Shown here: piece after piece, positions 45,411-54,147 of the stretch
Layout: each line of letters starts with the position of its first letter
Position numbering within the stretch: position 1 is the first letter of the stretch
Assembly: GCF_014651855.1 (NCBI RefSeq)
Contig: NZ_BMXR01000011.1
Location: forward strand, 92,404 to 156,403
Source of the DNA: Saccharospirillum salsuginis
Lineage (GTDB): Bacteria > Pseudomonadota > Gammaproteobacteria > Pseudomonadales > Natronospirillaceae
Direction: 5' to 3'
Length of the DNA: 64,000 nucleotides
Made by a program: the position numbers and the translations under genes
Notes under the pieces: model-generated
The model's database searches: none
Told to the model about the DNA's origin: nothing
What the model saw: only the letters and a program-made list of their open reading frames with translations

Positions 45411-46016
45411 ATGGATGCCATTTTTCTGGATTTCGACGGTGTGATCCGCCATTGGCGCACCGAGGCGGTCCGCGAGGCCGAAGCCGAACTGGGCTGCCCT
45501 GCCGGCTGTCTGTTCCAATGCGCCTTCGATCGGCAACGGCTGATTCCGGCGATTACCGGACGGGTCACCCATGAATGCTGGCAGAGCAAGGTACGCCAAG
45601 CCCTAGCCGCCGACTGGGGCGAAGACGCCGCGAGCCGACTGGTATCGGCCTGGCAGGCCGCGACCTGGGATCTCGATCACGCGCTGCTGTCGGACATTCG
45701 GGCAAAACGCCCGGACCGGCCCATTGTTCTGGTGACCAACGCCACCTCGTCGCTCGGCGCGGATCTGGAACGATGCGGATTGGGTGGCTACTTTGACAGT
45801 GTCGTTAATTCATCCGAGATCGGCGTGGCCAAGCCCGACGCCGGCTTCTTCGAACATGCGTTGGCTCGGGTTGGTGTCCGGGCGGACCGTTCGCTGTTCG
45901 TGGACGATTCGCGAACGAACGTGGCGGCGGCCCGGGATCTGAATTTTCAGTCCATCCATTTCGAAGATCGAGCGACCGCGTGGCCGGCCATAGTCGAGAT
46001 CCTTGATCGGGGCTGA
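45411..46016 (+). CDS. HAD-superfamily hydrolase
   Basis: A 201-residue HAD subfamily IA protein. Motif I is FLDFDGV (nucleophile Asp7, acid/base Asp9), motif II is VTNAT, motif III lies in GVAKPDAGFF and motif IV is FVDDSRTN. The cap is helical. Substrates could be sugar or lipid phosphates. It follows the glycosyltransferase by 95 bases and overlaps no gene when the next gene starts at 46063. Whether it belongs to the biosynthetic cluster is open. Confidence 0.88.
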   Translation: MDAIFLDFDGVIRHWRTEAVREAEAELGCPAGCLFQCAFDRQRLIPAITGRVTHECWQSKVRQALAADWGEDAASRLVSAWQAATWDLDHALLSDIRAKRPDRPIVLVTNATSSLGADLERCGLGGYFDSVVNSSEIGVAKPDAGFFEHALARVGVRADRSLFVDDSRTNVAAARDLNFQSIHFEDRATAWPAIVEILDRG

Positions 46017-46062
46017 TCATAGCGGCTGCGCTTCATTTGAAACCTGGAAAACAGGAGGCGAT

Positions 46063-46686
46063 GTGTCGGTACCGACGGCTTTGCTGTACAGCAACGGTTT
46101 CAATTCGGCTGTCGAGGTGGACGGCGACCTGCCCAGCGACAAGGCACGCTTTTATCGGGACAGCGCCAAGCGCGCCGGATGGCAGTTTGTCCCTCACAAC
46201 GCCGATTATTACAACGCCGATCAAATGGATAAGGCGCTGGCGGAGCTGGTTGAAAAAGCCCGTTCCGTCGGAGACCGCCCTGTCCTGATGGGGTGTTCCA
46301 TGGGTGGCTTATTGTCTTTGCTGGCCCTGGAAGAACTGAATCGACCCGAAGCCAGGGCGGTCTTGATCAACCCCGTCCTGGTGCCGGATGAAACTTTGCT
46401 GGAAGACAGTTTGGGGCAGGAGGTCACCAACTACGTCACGGGTACAACTCATTTGGTCGAAGTGTCGGCCCGCAAACGGCTTGATGAATGGCTCGGTCGT
46501 GTGCCGGAGATCGTAGCTCGATGGGGCAAGGAGATCGAAGTCCACGTCGACCTGGACGATGAAGTGTTGGTCGCCCAGGCAACGGCCGAATTCTGTAACC
46601 CCTGGTGCGATGTACACGAATACCCGGGCGGCAGTCACCGTTTCGAGCATTGGGACGAATCCTGGGAGCACATTGTGCGGATATGA
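46063..46686 (+). CDS. YqiA/YcfP-like alpha/beta-fold esterase
   Basis: A 207-residue compact alpha/beta hydrolase. It begins MSVPTALLYSNGFNSAVE, with the nucleophile elbow GCSMGG followed by LLSLLALEEL, and a late GGSHRFEHW containing the catalytic-type histidine. YqiA/YcfP proteins are small cytoplasmic esterases. I start at GTG 46063 because AGGAGG lies seven bases ahead; the longer in-frame ATG at 46003 would overlap the HAD gene and lacks a ribosome-binding site. It is the last plus-strand gene of the cluster region. Confidence 0.82.
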   Translation: MSVPTALLYSNGFNSAVEVDGDLPSDKARFYRDSAKRAGWQFVPHNADYYNADQMDKALAELVEKARSVGDRPVLMGCSMGGLLSLLALEELNRPEARAVLINPVLVPDETLLEDSLGQEVTNYVTGTTHLVEVSARKRLDEWLGRVPEIVARWGKEIEVHVDLDDEVLVAQATAEFCNPWCDVHEYPGGSHRFEHWDESWEHIVRI

Positions 46687-46692
46687 CCTGCG

Positions 46693-46854
46693 CTAGCGTA
46701 CCCGGACTTCCTTCGAATACCCCCACCAACGCTTCTTCACCCAGATAATAAACGCTCGCCGGCAGGACTCACACTGCACCGTGTGGACCCCAACCTCCTT
46801 GTCCGGGTAGGCGCCCGCAAACGGGGCGCTGCAAAACGGACAACGAATACCCAC
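46693..46854 (-). CDS. Small zinc-ribbon protein
   Basis: A 53-residue ORF, short and easily missed. The two knuckles are CPFC near the N-terminus and CESC about 24 residues later, followed by a basic, tryptophan-rich tail (WVKKRWWGYSKE). It begins at GTG 46854, or at TTG 46860, which overlaps the speA stop codon as TTGA. It immediately follows speA on the same strand, so translational coupling is likely. The function is unknown; the four cysteines suggest one structural zinc. Confidence 0.65.
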   Translation of the reverse strand: MGIRCPFCSAPFAGAYPDKEVGVHTVQCESCRRAFIIWVKKRWWGYSKEVRVR

Positions 46855-46856
46855 GG

Positions 46857-48770
46857 TCAATCCAAGGGGGCGGTGGCCTGGCGGGCTTCGAGGTAGGTGA
46901 TCTGATCCAGCCCCGTTTCGAATTGCCGCATCATTTCGGCCTGGGTGTCCGCGTCGATGGTGGATGCCTCCAGTTGCTTGCGGAAGGCCGCTTTTAACAA
47001 GGTGGCGTCGAAGTCGACGTATTTGAGCACGTTGTGGATGGCGTCGCCGCGTTTTACGTTACTCAGACTCAACTCACCGTTGTCGTCGAAATAGACGTCC
47101 GCGCTGTCGGTGTCGCCGAACAGGTTGTGCAGGTCACCGAGGATTTCCTGGTAGGCGCCGACCATGAAAAAGCCGAGCCAGGGTTTCTCGTTCGGCTGCC
47201 AATGCGGCAACGGCAGCGTCGTCTCGATGCCCTCGCCATCGACATAGCCGTCGATACGGCCGTCCGAATCACAGGTGATGTCCTGAATCACGCCGCGCTC
47301 GGTGGGTTCCCGGTCGAGGCCGGTGATCGGCAGGATCGGGAAGATCTGATCGATGCCCCAGATATCGGGCACCGACTGGAACAGACTGAAGTTGACGAAC
47401 AGCTTGGTCGCCAGTTTCTCATTCAGATCGTCGATCATCGCACGGTGGCTGCTCTTGGACGGATTCAACCGCTGGCGAATGCCCACGTTCAGCGCCCGCG
47501 CCAGTTCCTCGGCCTGGGCGCGGCCGGTAAGCGTCAGTTGCCCGAGGTTGTAGGCCTGGTGGCACTCGCTCAAAAAGTAACCCGCGTCGTGATACAGCTC
47601 GGCCAGTGAGCGACGTTTGTTGTCCAGATCCTGATAACAGGACCACAGCTCGTGCAACGCCGGTACATCGTCATCGTCCGGCTTGTGAACCTCGCCGGGC
47701 TCGGCCCGCTCTTCTTCGATCACATCGGTGATCAAAACGGCGTGGTGCGCCGTCACCGCCCGTCCGGATTCGCTGAAGATCGCCGGATGCGGCTGCCCCG
47801 ACGTCTCGGCCGCTTGGCGAAAGGCATAGACAACGTTGTTGGCGTATTCCTGGGTGCTGTAGTTCATCGAACAGGCCGACCGTGAGCGGGTGCCTTCGTA
47901 GTCGACCCCCAGACCACCGCCGACGTCCACCGACGTCACAGGTGCGCCCAGTTCACGCAGTTCGACGTAGAAGCGCGCGCACTCACGCAACCCGACCTGG
48001 ATGTCGCGGATGTTGGCGATCTGCGAGCCCAGATGGAAATGCAGCAACTGAAACGCCTCCAGCATATCGGCCTCGCGCAGTTTCTCGGCGACGCGCAACA
48101 CCTCGGCCGCGGTCAACCCGAACTTCGATTTCTCGCCGCCGGTGTTCTGCCAGTTGCCCTTACCGATCGACGACAAACGCGCCCGCACCCCGATGCGCGG
48201 TGCCACGCCCATCTCCTGCGACAATTGCACGATCCAGTCCACCTCGCTGGCTTTCTCGACCACCAGAAACACCCGGTGCCCGAGTCGCTCGGCCTGCAGC
48301 GCCAGACGGATGAATTCCTTGTCCTTGTAGCCGTTGCAGACGATGGTGGTTTCGCCCTTGTGCGCCTCGGCCATCACGGCCAGCAATTCCGGCTTGCTGC
48401 CGGCTTCCAGTCCGATGCGTCCGTCGCACACCCGCTGCTGCCCCTCGATGATCTCTTCGACCACGCGGCGTTGCTGGTTGACCTTGATCGGGTACAGCGG
48501 CTGGTAGGCGCCCTGGTACCGTTCGTTGTCGATGGCGGCCTGAAAGGCATGCACGATGTGTGCGACCCGGTCGTGCAGGATATGCGGGAAACGCACGAGC
48601 AGGGGCAGTTGTAAGCCCTGAGCCCGGGCGGCGTCGACGATGCGGGTCAACGGAATCGACTGCGCCGGATGACGGACGGTCACCCGACCGTCGTCGCTGA
48701 TCTCGAAGTACCCTTCGGACCAACGTCCGACGTTATACAATTCCATAGCATCCTGAACGGACCAATTCAT
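46857..48770 (-). CDS. speA: Biosynthetic arginine decarboxylase
   Basis: A 637-residue PLP enzyme of the alanine-racemase-fold decarboxylase family. The PLP lysine lies in YPIKVNQQ near residue 100, and the phosphate-binding/active-site region around VDVGGGLGVDYEGTRS near 290. It converts arginine to agmatine for putrescine synthesis. I start at ATG 48770 (MNWSVQDAMELYNVG), which matches SpeA N-termini. The in-frame sequence further upstream is translated repeat DNA and not part of the protein. Confidence 0.95.
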   Translation of the reverse strand: MNWSVQDAMELYNVGRWSEGYFEISDDGRVTVRHPAQSIPLTRIVDAARAQGLQLPLLVRFPHILHDRVAHIVHAFQAAIDNERYQGAYQPLYPIKVNQQRRVVEEIIEGQQRVCDGRIGLEAGSKPELLAVMAEAHKGETTIVCNGYKDKEFIRLALQAERLGHRVFLVVEKASEVDWIVQLSQEMGVAPRIGVRARLSSIGKGNWQNTGGEKSKFGLTAAEVLRVAEKLREADMLEAFQLLHFHLGSQIANIRDIQVGLRECARFYVELRELGAPVTSVDVGGGLGVDYEGTRSRSACSMNYSTQEYANNVVYAFRQAAETSGQPHPAIFSESGRAVTAHHAVLITDVIEEERAEPGEVHKPDDDDVPALHELWSCYQDLDNKRRSLAELYHDAGYFLSECHQAYNLGQLTLTGRAQAEELARALNVGIRQRLNPSKSSHRAMIDDLNEKLATKLFVNFSLFQSVPDIWGIDQIFPILPITGLDREPTERGVIQDITCDSDGRIDGYVDGEGIETTLPLPHWQPNEKPWLGFFMVGAYQEILGDLHNLFGDTDSADVYFDDNGELSLSNVKRGDAIHNVLKYVDFDATLLKAAFRKQLEASTIDADTQAEMMRQFETGLDQITYLEARQATAPLD

Positions 48771-48862
48771 CAGTATTTGGCTCCTCACCAGAGCGGTTGT
48801 CGGTTTATGACTGTGGCTGAGCAGTATTCGGTGCCTGGAACCCGCAGGTGCCCAGGGTCCGT

Positions 48863-48970
48863 GACCGACACCGGGCGCGCTCTTCCAGGGGCCGCTGTGA
48901 ACCCGTCCATGGGCGCTTAGCTTCGACATCCATGTCTCAGATGCCCCTTCCAGAGCACCCCCGGCATCGG
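48863..48970. repeat. Dispersed palindromic element, copy 3
   Basis: It runs from CCGACACCGGGCGCGCTCTT to the matching CCCCCGGCATCGG, with the core CCCGTCCATGGGCGCTTAG. It lies in the 648-base speA-ridA gap, inverted relative to copy 4. No gene is seen in this gap apart from promoters. Confidence 0.78.
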
Positions 48971-49122
48971 TCACTCAGATCTGTGGTCACTTTACTTTCC
49001 AAGTCCCTTAATCAGAACTCGCAAGGCCTTGGCTAGCCAGATCTAGCATTGTCTCTACTCAAGGCAGGTTTAGCGCTTGAGGCAAAATGCTCGTCGGGCG
49101 TTGTGGCAACCAAGGCTAGTAT

Positions 49123-49243
49123 CCGGTGTCGGGGGGCTCTGGAGGGGACATCTGAGCCATGGACTGGTGCGCCAGCCCGGGCCTAAGTTAAGCCTACATG
49201 GATGTATTCACGGCGGTCCCCGGAAGAGCGCGCCCGGCATCGG
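49123..49243. repeat. Dispersed palindromic element, copy 4
   Basis: CCGGTGTCGGGGGGCTCTGG to GAAGAGCGCGCCCGGCATCGG. It matches the reverse complement of copy 3 along most of its length, with a short insertion in the middle. The two copies flank a 150-base spacer. Confidence 0.78.
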
Positions 49244-49418
49244 ATACGGGTTTTTGGCAATGTCCCTTGTCTGGAATGGACAAGTTTGGGGTGATTGTAG
49301 ATCTTTGTTACCAGACCGCAATTGATTGATAATGGACGGCTATCCCGCGAGGGTGGAGCGTCTTTGCTACAGTGGCGACGTGAAACCCCGCTCAGTGACC
49401 AAAAGAGATCGAAACAAT

Positions 49419-49802
49419 ATGAATAAAAGTGTGATCAGCACCGACCAGGCGCCCGCCGCCATCGGCCCCTATTCCCAAGCCATCAAAATGGGCGATACCG
49501 TCTACCTGTCCGGGCAGATCCCGCTCGACCCCGAGAGCATGACGCTCGTGGAAGGCGACATCAGTGCCCAGGTTCACCAGGTGTTCAAGAACCTGACCGC
49601 CGTGTGCGAAGCCGCCGGTGGCACCTTGCAGGACATCGTCAAGTTGAACATCTTCCTGACCGACCTGTCCCACTTCGGCACCGTCAACGACATCATGACC
49701 GAGTATTTCAAGCAGCCCTATCCGGCGCGGGCCGCCATTGGCGTGGCCGAGCTGCCGAAAGGCGCCCAGGTGGAGATGGACGGCATCGTCGGTCTGGCCT
49801 GA
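49419..49802 (+). CDS. ridA: RidA-family enamine/imine deaminase
   Basis: A 127-residue YjgF/RidA protein. Motifs SGQIPLDPE, VKLNIFLTDLSHF and the active-site PYPARAAIGVAELPKGAQVEMD contain the key arginine and glutamate. It hydrolyses reactive 2-aminoacrylate-type enamines released by PLP enzymes. I start at ATG 49419, where the conserved fold begins; upstream in-frame residues are not conserved-looking. It is a single gene. Confidence 0.95.
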   Translation: MNKSVISTDQAPAAIGPYSQAIKMGDTVYLSGQIPLDPESMTLVEGDISAQVHQVFKNLTAVCEAAGGTLQDIVKLNIFLTDLSHFGTVNDIMTEYFKQPYPARAAIGVAELPKGAQVEMDGIVGLA

Positions 49803-49818
49803 TTGTGCCGTCTCGGGT

Positions 49819-52728
49819 TTATTCGGTCACCGGAGCCAGGCTGGCGATGATGTCCGGCCAGGGCTTGGGTCGGCTGAAATAAAAGCCCTGAAAGTAGTGG
49901 CAACCCAGATCGCGCAGGATGTCGATCTGGGCCTGTGTCTCCACGCCCTCGGCGATCAGGGTGAGGTTCATGGCTTTGGCCATGGAGACGATTGCCTTGA
50001 CGATGGACAGACTGGCCGGATGGGTCATCATGGCCGAGACGAAGGACCGGTCGATCTTGAGAATCCGCAGCGGCAGACTTTGCAGGTAAGCCAGTGAGGA
50101 ATAGCCGGTCCCGAAATCGTCTAGGGCGAAGCGGATGCCGGCCTGATTCAAGGCGAGCATCTGCTGGCGGGTGCGTTCGAGGTCGTGATGCAGCAGCGTC
50201 TCGGTAATCTCGAAAATCAGCCGACCGGGGTCGGCCCCGGTCTCTTCGATGATCGTCAGTACCCGTTCGACGAAGTTCTCCTGCGCCATCTGACGTTCGC
50301 TGATGTTGATCGACAGCGCCGAGCGGTCACCCTGCTCTGCTTCACCGAGCGTCAGGCTGTATCGACAAGCCTGGCGCAACACCCAGTCACCGATCTCCAC
50401 GATCAGACCGGACGATTCCGCCAGTTCCATGAAACGGTCGGGGGATAAGCGGCCTTCGGTCGGGTGTTGCCAGCGCAACAGGGCCTCAAAGCCGAACAGA
50501 CCACCATCGGCGGTGTGTTTCGATTGGAGGTGCAGTTCGAATTGGTCGTCGACCAGCGCCTGCTTCAGTTCCCGCTCTCGGCGACTCTTCTCGAGAAAGC
50601 TCTGTTGCATCCGGGCGTCGAAGAAACAGAGCTGGTCCCGCCCGAATTCCTTGGATTTGTACATGGCCAGATCGGCGGACGCCAGCAGGGTGTCGATGCT
50701 GTCGTTCTGGCCCCGGAACAGGGCTATGCCGATGCTGGCGCTGACGCTGTAGGCTCGGTTGTTCAGGTCGATGGGTTCGCGGATCGAGCGGAGCAGTTTC
50801 TGTGCGAAGTGTTCGACGGATTCGGCGGCCACGCCCCGGTCTTCGGACAGTTGCCTGACCAGTACGATGAATTCGTCCCCGCCCGGTCGGGACAGGCTGT
50901 CGGAGGCGCGGCATACCTGGCGCATGCGTTCGGCCAGCTTGACCAGCAGGTTATCGCCCTGCGAATGCCCCAGGGAGTCGTTGATCTTCTTGAAGTTGTC
51001 CAGGTCGATGAACAACAGGGCGCAATAGTGTCCACTGCGTTCCGATTCGGCCTGGGCCTCCTGGATGCGGTCGGTCATCAGACGGCGATTGGCCAGGTGG
51101 GTCAGCGGGTCGTGAAACGCCAGTTGGAAGATCTGCTCCTGGGCTTCCTTGTAGGCGGTGATGTCACTGAACGAGGCGATGCAGTAGTTCACCGCGCCCG
51201 AAGCGTCGCAGACGGTGTTGATGACCGCCTGCTCGACGAACAGCTCGCCGTTTTTCCGGCGGTTCCATATCTCCCCTGTCCAAACTCCGCTGGCGTCCAG
51301 TTGATCGTACATGCGTTGATAAAAGTCCGCACCGTGCTTGCCGGAACTGAGGACCGAAGGCTTGTGGCCCAGTACTTCCTCTTCGCGATAGCCGGTAATG
51401 TCGGTAAACGCCTGGTTCACCCGGACAATTCGACGGTTCACGTCGGTGATCATGATCGCCTCGCGGGTATGAAAGGCCACGGCGGACAACTGCTGGTCGG
51501 CCAGCGTCCATTTCGCTTCGGTGATGTCCCGGATCAGGAAGATGAACCGGGGCAGGACGGGGTCGATCGGGTGCTTCACCGAGGCCCGGGCTTCATACCA
51601 GCGATTCTGTCCGTTCTGGAACAGGGGGTATTCGTGCGCACCGGACACGCCTTCATTGCTCAGGGCTTCGCGCATGGCATCGTGCCCGGCCTTGACGGCC
51701 TCCGGGGGGAGCACATCCTCCAGGCGTTTGCCGATAAAGGTCAATCGCGGATCGAAGAGCATGTCCCGGTCGGAAAAATGCGCGGCGTGAAAGACCCCGT
51801 TCCAGTCCATATCCACCACCAGATCAGGAATGGCGCCGAGCGTGGCCTTCAGTTCGGATTCGGAGCGTCGCATCTTCTCCTTCGGGCGAATGAACGCCTG
51901 AAACACCAGGGCGTGGTACAGGAACGCATAGGAGACGATTTTGAACAGATGCCCCACCAGGTTGTAGACGTCGCTGACGTTGGTGTAGAGCGTGAAATAG
52001 AGCTCGCTGAAGCCCATGGTGGCGATCGCCATGGCCAGCGATCCCACCCGATAATCCGACAGATTCGGGTGGCTGGCGGACAAGGCGATCAGCGCGATGA
52101 TATTGACCAGGACAATGCCGCGCTCCGCCCAGATCTTGAACGGGGTCAGCCCGGTGTCCGGCAGAAAGGTTCTGGGCAACCACAGGGGTTCCAGCAGGAT
52201 GACCAGAGTGGTCAGAAGTGCGAAGACGATTCCGATCGCCATCGCATGCCCATGTCTCAGGGGCATGGATGAGCCTTTGGTCGCGCGCTTGGGCCATACC
52301 AGATACAGCAGGACCAGTGCGACCAGCCAGCGCGCCACCAGCCAGAACACTATGGCTTTTTCAGGATGGTTCGGCGTGACGAAGTCGGGCATGCCCTGGT
52401 AGGAGAGCAGGTGGAACAGGTCCATCAGGGCTGTAGCGCTGAAGACGCCGGTCAGTGCGACCGAGCGTGAAGACCGCTCGCTTACGTCGCTGCTGAGGTT
52501 CACACCGACAATCATCACGGCCACGCCCACCGCCATGACTTCCATAATGATGTGCAACGGCAGGTATCGTTCGAGCCCGAGGGGCGGCAGGGGCCAGTCG
52601 ATGAACAGCGGTGACAGCGTGATCAAACCGGCCAGAACCAGAAATACCATAGACCGGCGTCGCGTCCGGTTCAGGCGCCGTGTCGATCTCGGAGAGACGG
52701 GCTCCGCGATCTGTTTTGAATACTCCAT
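49819..52728 (-). CDS. Membrane PAS-GGDEF-EAL cyclic-di-GMP protein
   Basis: A 969-residue protein. The N-terminal region (about 25-285) has seven to eight membrane helices resembling the MASE3 sensor, with LMDLFHLLSYQGMPDFVTPN. Two PAS domains follow (about 290-410 and 415-540; second has ITDVNRRIVRVNQAFTDITGY). Then GGDEF (about 545-715; intact RPGGDEF) and EAL (about 730-965; FEALLRW, with later DDFGTGYSSLAYL). Both catalytic signatures are intact, so it could make or degrade cyclic-di-GMP. Its gene ends 17 bases after ridA, converging on it. The ligand sensed by the membrane region is unknown. Confidence 0.93.
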   Translation of the reverse strand: MEYSKQIAEPVSPRSTRRLNRTRRRSMVFLVLAGLITLSPLFIDWPLPPLGLERYLPLHIIMEVMAVGVAVMIVGVNLSSDVSERSSRSVALTGVFSATALMDLFHLLSYQGMPDFVTPNHPEKAIVFWLVARWLVALVLLYLVWPKRATKGSSMPLRHGHAMAIGIVFALLTTLVILLEPLWLPRTFLPDTGLTPFKIWAERGIVLVNIIALIALSASHPNLSDYRVGSLAMAIATMGFSELYFTLYTNVSDVYNLVGHLFKIVSYAFLYHALVFQAFIRPKEKMRRSESELKATLGAIPDLVVDMDWNGVFHAAHFSDRDMLFDPRLTFIGKRLEDVLPPEAVKAGHDAMREALSNEGVSGAHEYPLFQNGQNRWYEARASVKHPIDPVLPRFIFLIRDITEAKWTLADQQLSAVAFHTREAIMITDVNRRIVRVNQAFTDITGYREEEVLGHKPSVLSSGKHGADFYQRMYDQLDASGVWTGEIWNRRKNGELFVEQAVINTVCDASGAVNYCIASFSDITAYKEAQEQIFQLAFHDPLTHLANRRLMTDRIQEAQAESERSGHYCALLFIDLDNFKKINDSLGHSQGDNLLVKLAERMRQVCRASDSLSRPGGDEFIVLVRQLSEDRGVAAESVEHFAQKLLRSIREPIDLNNRAYSVSASIGIALFRGQNDSIDTLLASADLAMYKSKEFGRDQLCFFDARMQQSFLEKSRRERELKQALVDDQFELHLQSKHTADGGLFGFEALLRWQHPTEGRLSPDRFMELAESSGLIVEIGDWVLRQACRYSLTLGEAEQGDRSALSINISERQMAQENFVERVLTIIEETGADPGRLIFEITETLLHHDLERTRQQMLALNQAGIRFALDDFGTGYSSLAYLQSLPLRILKIDRSFVSAMMTHPASLSIVKAIVSMAKAMNLTLIAEGVETQAQIDILRDLGCHYFQGFYFSRPKPWPDIIASLAPVTE

Positions 52729-52905
52729 ATGTGGTACCGGGCCGCTTTGGTGTTCATTATATGAGCGGTTTCTAATTAATCCAGAGGCGGCGTCCTCGAA
52801 TGGCGTATTCCGTGGCCGTGATGCGTTGAAGGGGTCGGCCGTCGGTCACCGGATGGCGACCGACGCGGGTTCAGGCGCGGATTGCGCGGAAGGGGGCGGT
52901 ATGGG

Positions 52906-53052
52906 TCAGGAGCGGTGCTTGCGGCGTCTGGCTTTCAGGGCTTTCCGGGCATCCCGGTAGCCCTGCCAGCGTATCTGCAAGGCGGCCAGCCAACTGAGGA
53001 ATTTGTGAGCGCCGCGCCGCCGAGTCAGGTATTTCGGGGGTGCTTTGGCCAT
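52906..53052 (-). CDS. Small, highly basic protein
   Basis: A 48-residue ORF with about 18 Lys/Arg/His residues. It opens MAKAPPKYLTRRRGAHKF and ends ARRRKHRS, with a central hydrophobic piece LSWLAALQIRWQGY. AGGGAGAA lies nine bases before the ATG, and TATACT sits upstream. No family is recognised; a nucleic-acid-binding or membrane-active peptide would fit the composition. It is divergent from lpxL. Expression evidence is needed because chance ORFs of this size occur in high-GC DNA. Confidence 0.45.
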   Translation of the reverse strand: MAKAPPKYLTRRRGAHKFLSWLAALQIRWQGYRDARKALKARRRKHRS

Positions 53053-53162
53053 AAACGCGGTTCTCCCTAATGTATGAGTATAAGAAACAGGCTTTTTGGT
53101 ACTTTCTTTTCTGAACGCTTTTTCTGGTAAACTGGGCAGCCATTTAACGATTCAGCAGCCTG

Positions 53163-54131
53163 ATGCGTCAAGCCAAGACTCCCGGCCGCCGTGGCCGCCG
53201 CCAGCGCGATTCCCAAGTTACCGAGCGATACCAGTATAGCGACTTCCTGGCCCCCAGGTACTGGGGCGCGTGGATATTCATCGGCTTCATGCACCTGATC
53301 GGCCGTTTGCCGACCCGGCTGCGCATCGGTCTGGCCCGGGGGCTGACACCGGTAGTCATGAGGGTGGCCGGCGGCCGACGCAAGGTGGCCGAGCGTAACC
53401 TGGAATTGTGCTTTCCGGAGCAGACCGAGACCGAACGGCAACGACTGCTGAAAGACACCTTTTTCGCCAACATCCTCGGCTTTCTCGAAACCGCCCGGGT
53501 CTGGGTCCGGCCCACGGAACCCCTGCGTAACCACGTTCGCTGGGAAGGGCTGGAACATCTGGACGCGGCCCGTGATGCCGGCCAGGGTGTACTGCTGGTC
53601 GGTGGTCACTTCGCCATTCTCGATCTGGCCGGTGCGTTGTTCGGGCTGATTCGCGATTACGACCTGATCTACCGCAAGCACGACAATGCCCTGCTGAATT
53701 ATTTCATGACCCACTCGCGCGAGAAATGGTGCGGGGGCACCATCGCCCGCAAGGACATGCGGGGGCTGATCCGATCGCTGAAGGCCGGGCGCATTGTCTG
53801 GTACGCGCCCGATCAGGACTACGGTCGTCAGGCCAGTACCTTCGTGCCTTTTTTCGGCATTCAGACCGCGACGGTCACCATGACCAGCAAGCTCGCCAAG
53901 GTCGCGGGCGCCCGGGTGATCCCGGTTTTTTTCTACCGCGAGGCGTCCAATAAAGATTACGTTGCCCGTTTCGGAGAACCCCTGCCGATTCCCAGCGGGG
54001 ATGACGTCGCCGATGCCGCCTGTTTTAATGCCTGGCTCGAAGGCTGCGTTAAGGAGCAACCGGAGCAATACCTCTGGCTGCACAAACGCTTCAAGACCCG
54101 CCCCGAGGGCGAGCCTTCGGTCTATCGTTGA
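53163..54131 (+). CDS. lpxL: Lipid A lauroyl-type acyltransferase
   Basis: A 322-residue LpxL/HtrB-family protein. One N-terminal membrane anchor lies around residues 35-55 after a very basic leader. The acyltransferase motif GGHFAILD (HX4D) is near 140, and WYAPDQDYG with FVPFFGIQTATVT is near 215-240, typical of lipid A secondary acyltransferases. It transfers an acyl chain to Kdo2-lipid IVA at the inner membrane. LpxL and LpxM are not separable with certainty by eye; LpxL is favoured by DQDYG. The next gene follows 16 bases later. Confidence 0.88.
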   Translation: MRQAKTPGRRGRRQRDSQVTERYQYSDFLAPRYWGAWIFIGFMHLIGRLPTRLRIGLARGLTPVVMRVAGGRRKVAERNLELCFPEQTETERQRLLKDTFFANILGFLETARVWVRPTEPLRNHVRWEGLEHLDAARDAGQGVLLVGGHFAILDLAGALFGLIRDYDLIYRKHDNALLNYFMTHSREKWCGGTIARKDMRGLIRSLKAGRIVWYAPDQDYGRQASTFVPFFGIQTATVTMTSKLAKVAGARVIPVFFYREASNKDYVARFGEPLPIPSGDDVADAACFNAWLEGCVKEQPEQYLWLHKRFKTRPEGEPSVYR

Positions 54132-54147
54132 GTGACATAGGAACGCC

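Noticed and set aside
48771..48974. N-terminal extension of SpeA
   Set aside because: The extra 68 codons are translated from the dispersed palindromic element; SpeA proteins start near MNWSVQDAMELYNVG.
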